Shown: positions 6,053 through 6,205 of the stretch, piece after piece | How the letters are laid out: every line of letters starts with the position of its first letter | Position numbering within the stretch: the first letter of the stretch is position 1 | Origin: Candidatus Mediterraneibacter stercorigallinarum | GTDB taxonomy: Bacteria; Bacillota; Clostridia; Lachnospirales; Lachnospiraceae | DNA length: 6,205 nucleotides | Assembly (NCBI GenBank): GCA_019116185.1 | Contig: DXCD01000183.1 | Span: 1-6,205, forward strand | Direction: 5' to 3' | The notes under the pieces: model-generated | What the model saw: only the letters and a program-made list of their open reading frames with translations | Database searches by the model: none | Told to the model about the DNA's origin: nothing | Made by a program: the position numbers and the translations under genes

Positions 6053-6058
6053 CTGGTG

Positions 6059-6205
6059 TTACAGGTTTCCCAATATCATGAAGGAGATGATCAGTCCGTA
6101 GAGGCAGACGCCTTCTGCCAGACCTACGAAGATCAGTGATTTACCGAGGATGCTGGAGTCTTCGCTGAGTGCTCCGAGTGCTGCGCTTGCAGCGCTTGCA
6201 ACTGC
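6059..6205 (-). CDS. ntpK: V-type ATPase subunit K (c-ring proteolipid), C-terminal part only
   Basis: This is the 3' end of the membrane rotor proteolipid, whose c-ring carries H+ or Na+ across the membrane. The gene runs off the right edge, so only 48 residues and a TAA stop are visible. An Ala/Ser/Gly-rich helix end (AVASAASAALGAL) and a short polar loop (SEDSSILGKS) are followed by the last membrane helix, containing LAEGVCLYGLIISFMILGNL. The glutamate in LAEG is at the place of the ion-binding carboxylate of V-type c subunits. The commoner Pro-Glu pair is Ala-Glu here. The first hairpin, with other possible Na+ ligands, is outside the window, so ion specificity cannot be judged. It is the most upstream V-ATPase gene seen, 127 nt before the F gene. 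Identity is secure from the helix pattern and the operon context. Confidence 0.9.
   Translation of the reverse strand, partial: AVASAASAALGALSEDSSILGKSLIFVGLAEGVCLYGLIISFMILGNL

Overview
The window is most of the 3' half of a V-type (V/A-type) ATPase operon, all on the minus strand and read from right to left: subunit K (c-ring proteolipid, 3' end only), F, E, A, B, then a 1.1-kb accessory segment, then D. The strong AGGAGG ribosome sites, TTG starts, moderate G+C and protein sequences fit a Clostridia-type Firmicute, probably Lachnospiraceae-like. Genus cannot be told from the sequence, and no gene on the plus strand is supported.

Region by region: 6059-6205 holds the last 48 codons of the K subunit with its ion-binding glutamate. 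5932-6058 is a G+C-rich spacer with several inverted repeats and no convincing gene. 1856-5931 is a tightly packed F-E-A-B block; E and A overlap and the other spacers are 13-18 nt. 732-1855 interrupts the usual A-B-D order with three small genes: a minimal MNT-type nucleotidyltransferase, a stand-alone piece of the fatty-acid-kinase/DAK family, and a DUF5655-like protein. 111-731 is subunit D. Positions 1-124 are a non-coding tail of GGGAC repeats spaced exactly 22 nt apart. The last of these forms a 14-bp perfect inverted repeat with the last codons and stop of the D gene.

A and B form the A3B3 catalytic head, D and F the central shaft, E part of the peripheral stalk, and K the membrane ring. 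Together they couple ATP hydrolysis or synthesis to H+ or Na+ transport. Subunits C, I and the G-type stalk subunit are not in the window and are presumably upstream or elsewhere.

The most notable observation is at 1478-1555. The 114-nt gap behind the nucleotidyltransferase, read in the same frame right after its stop, encodes what looks like the remains of its HEPN partner, including an RNxxAH (RX4H) motif. The cassette therefore looks like a decayed HEPN/MNT module: the MNT (antitoxin-type) enzyme is intact and the HEPN (toxin-type) partner is reduced to about 26 codons. It now sits inside an energy-metabolism operon, between B and D.
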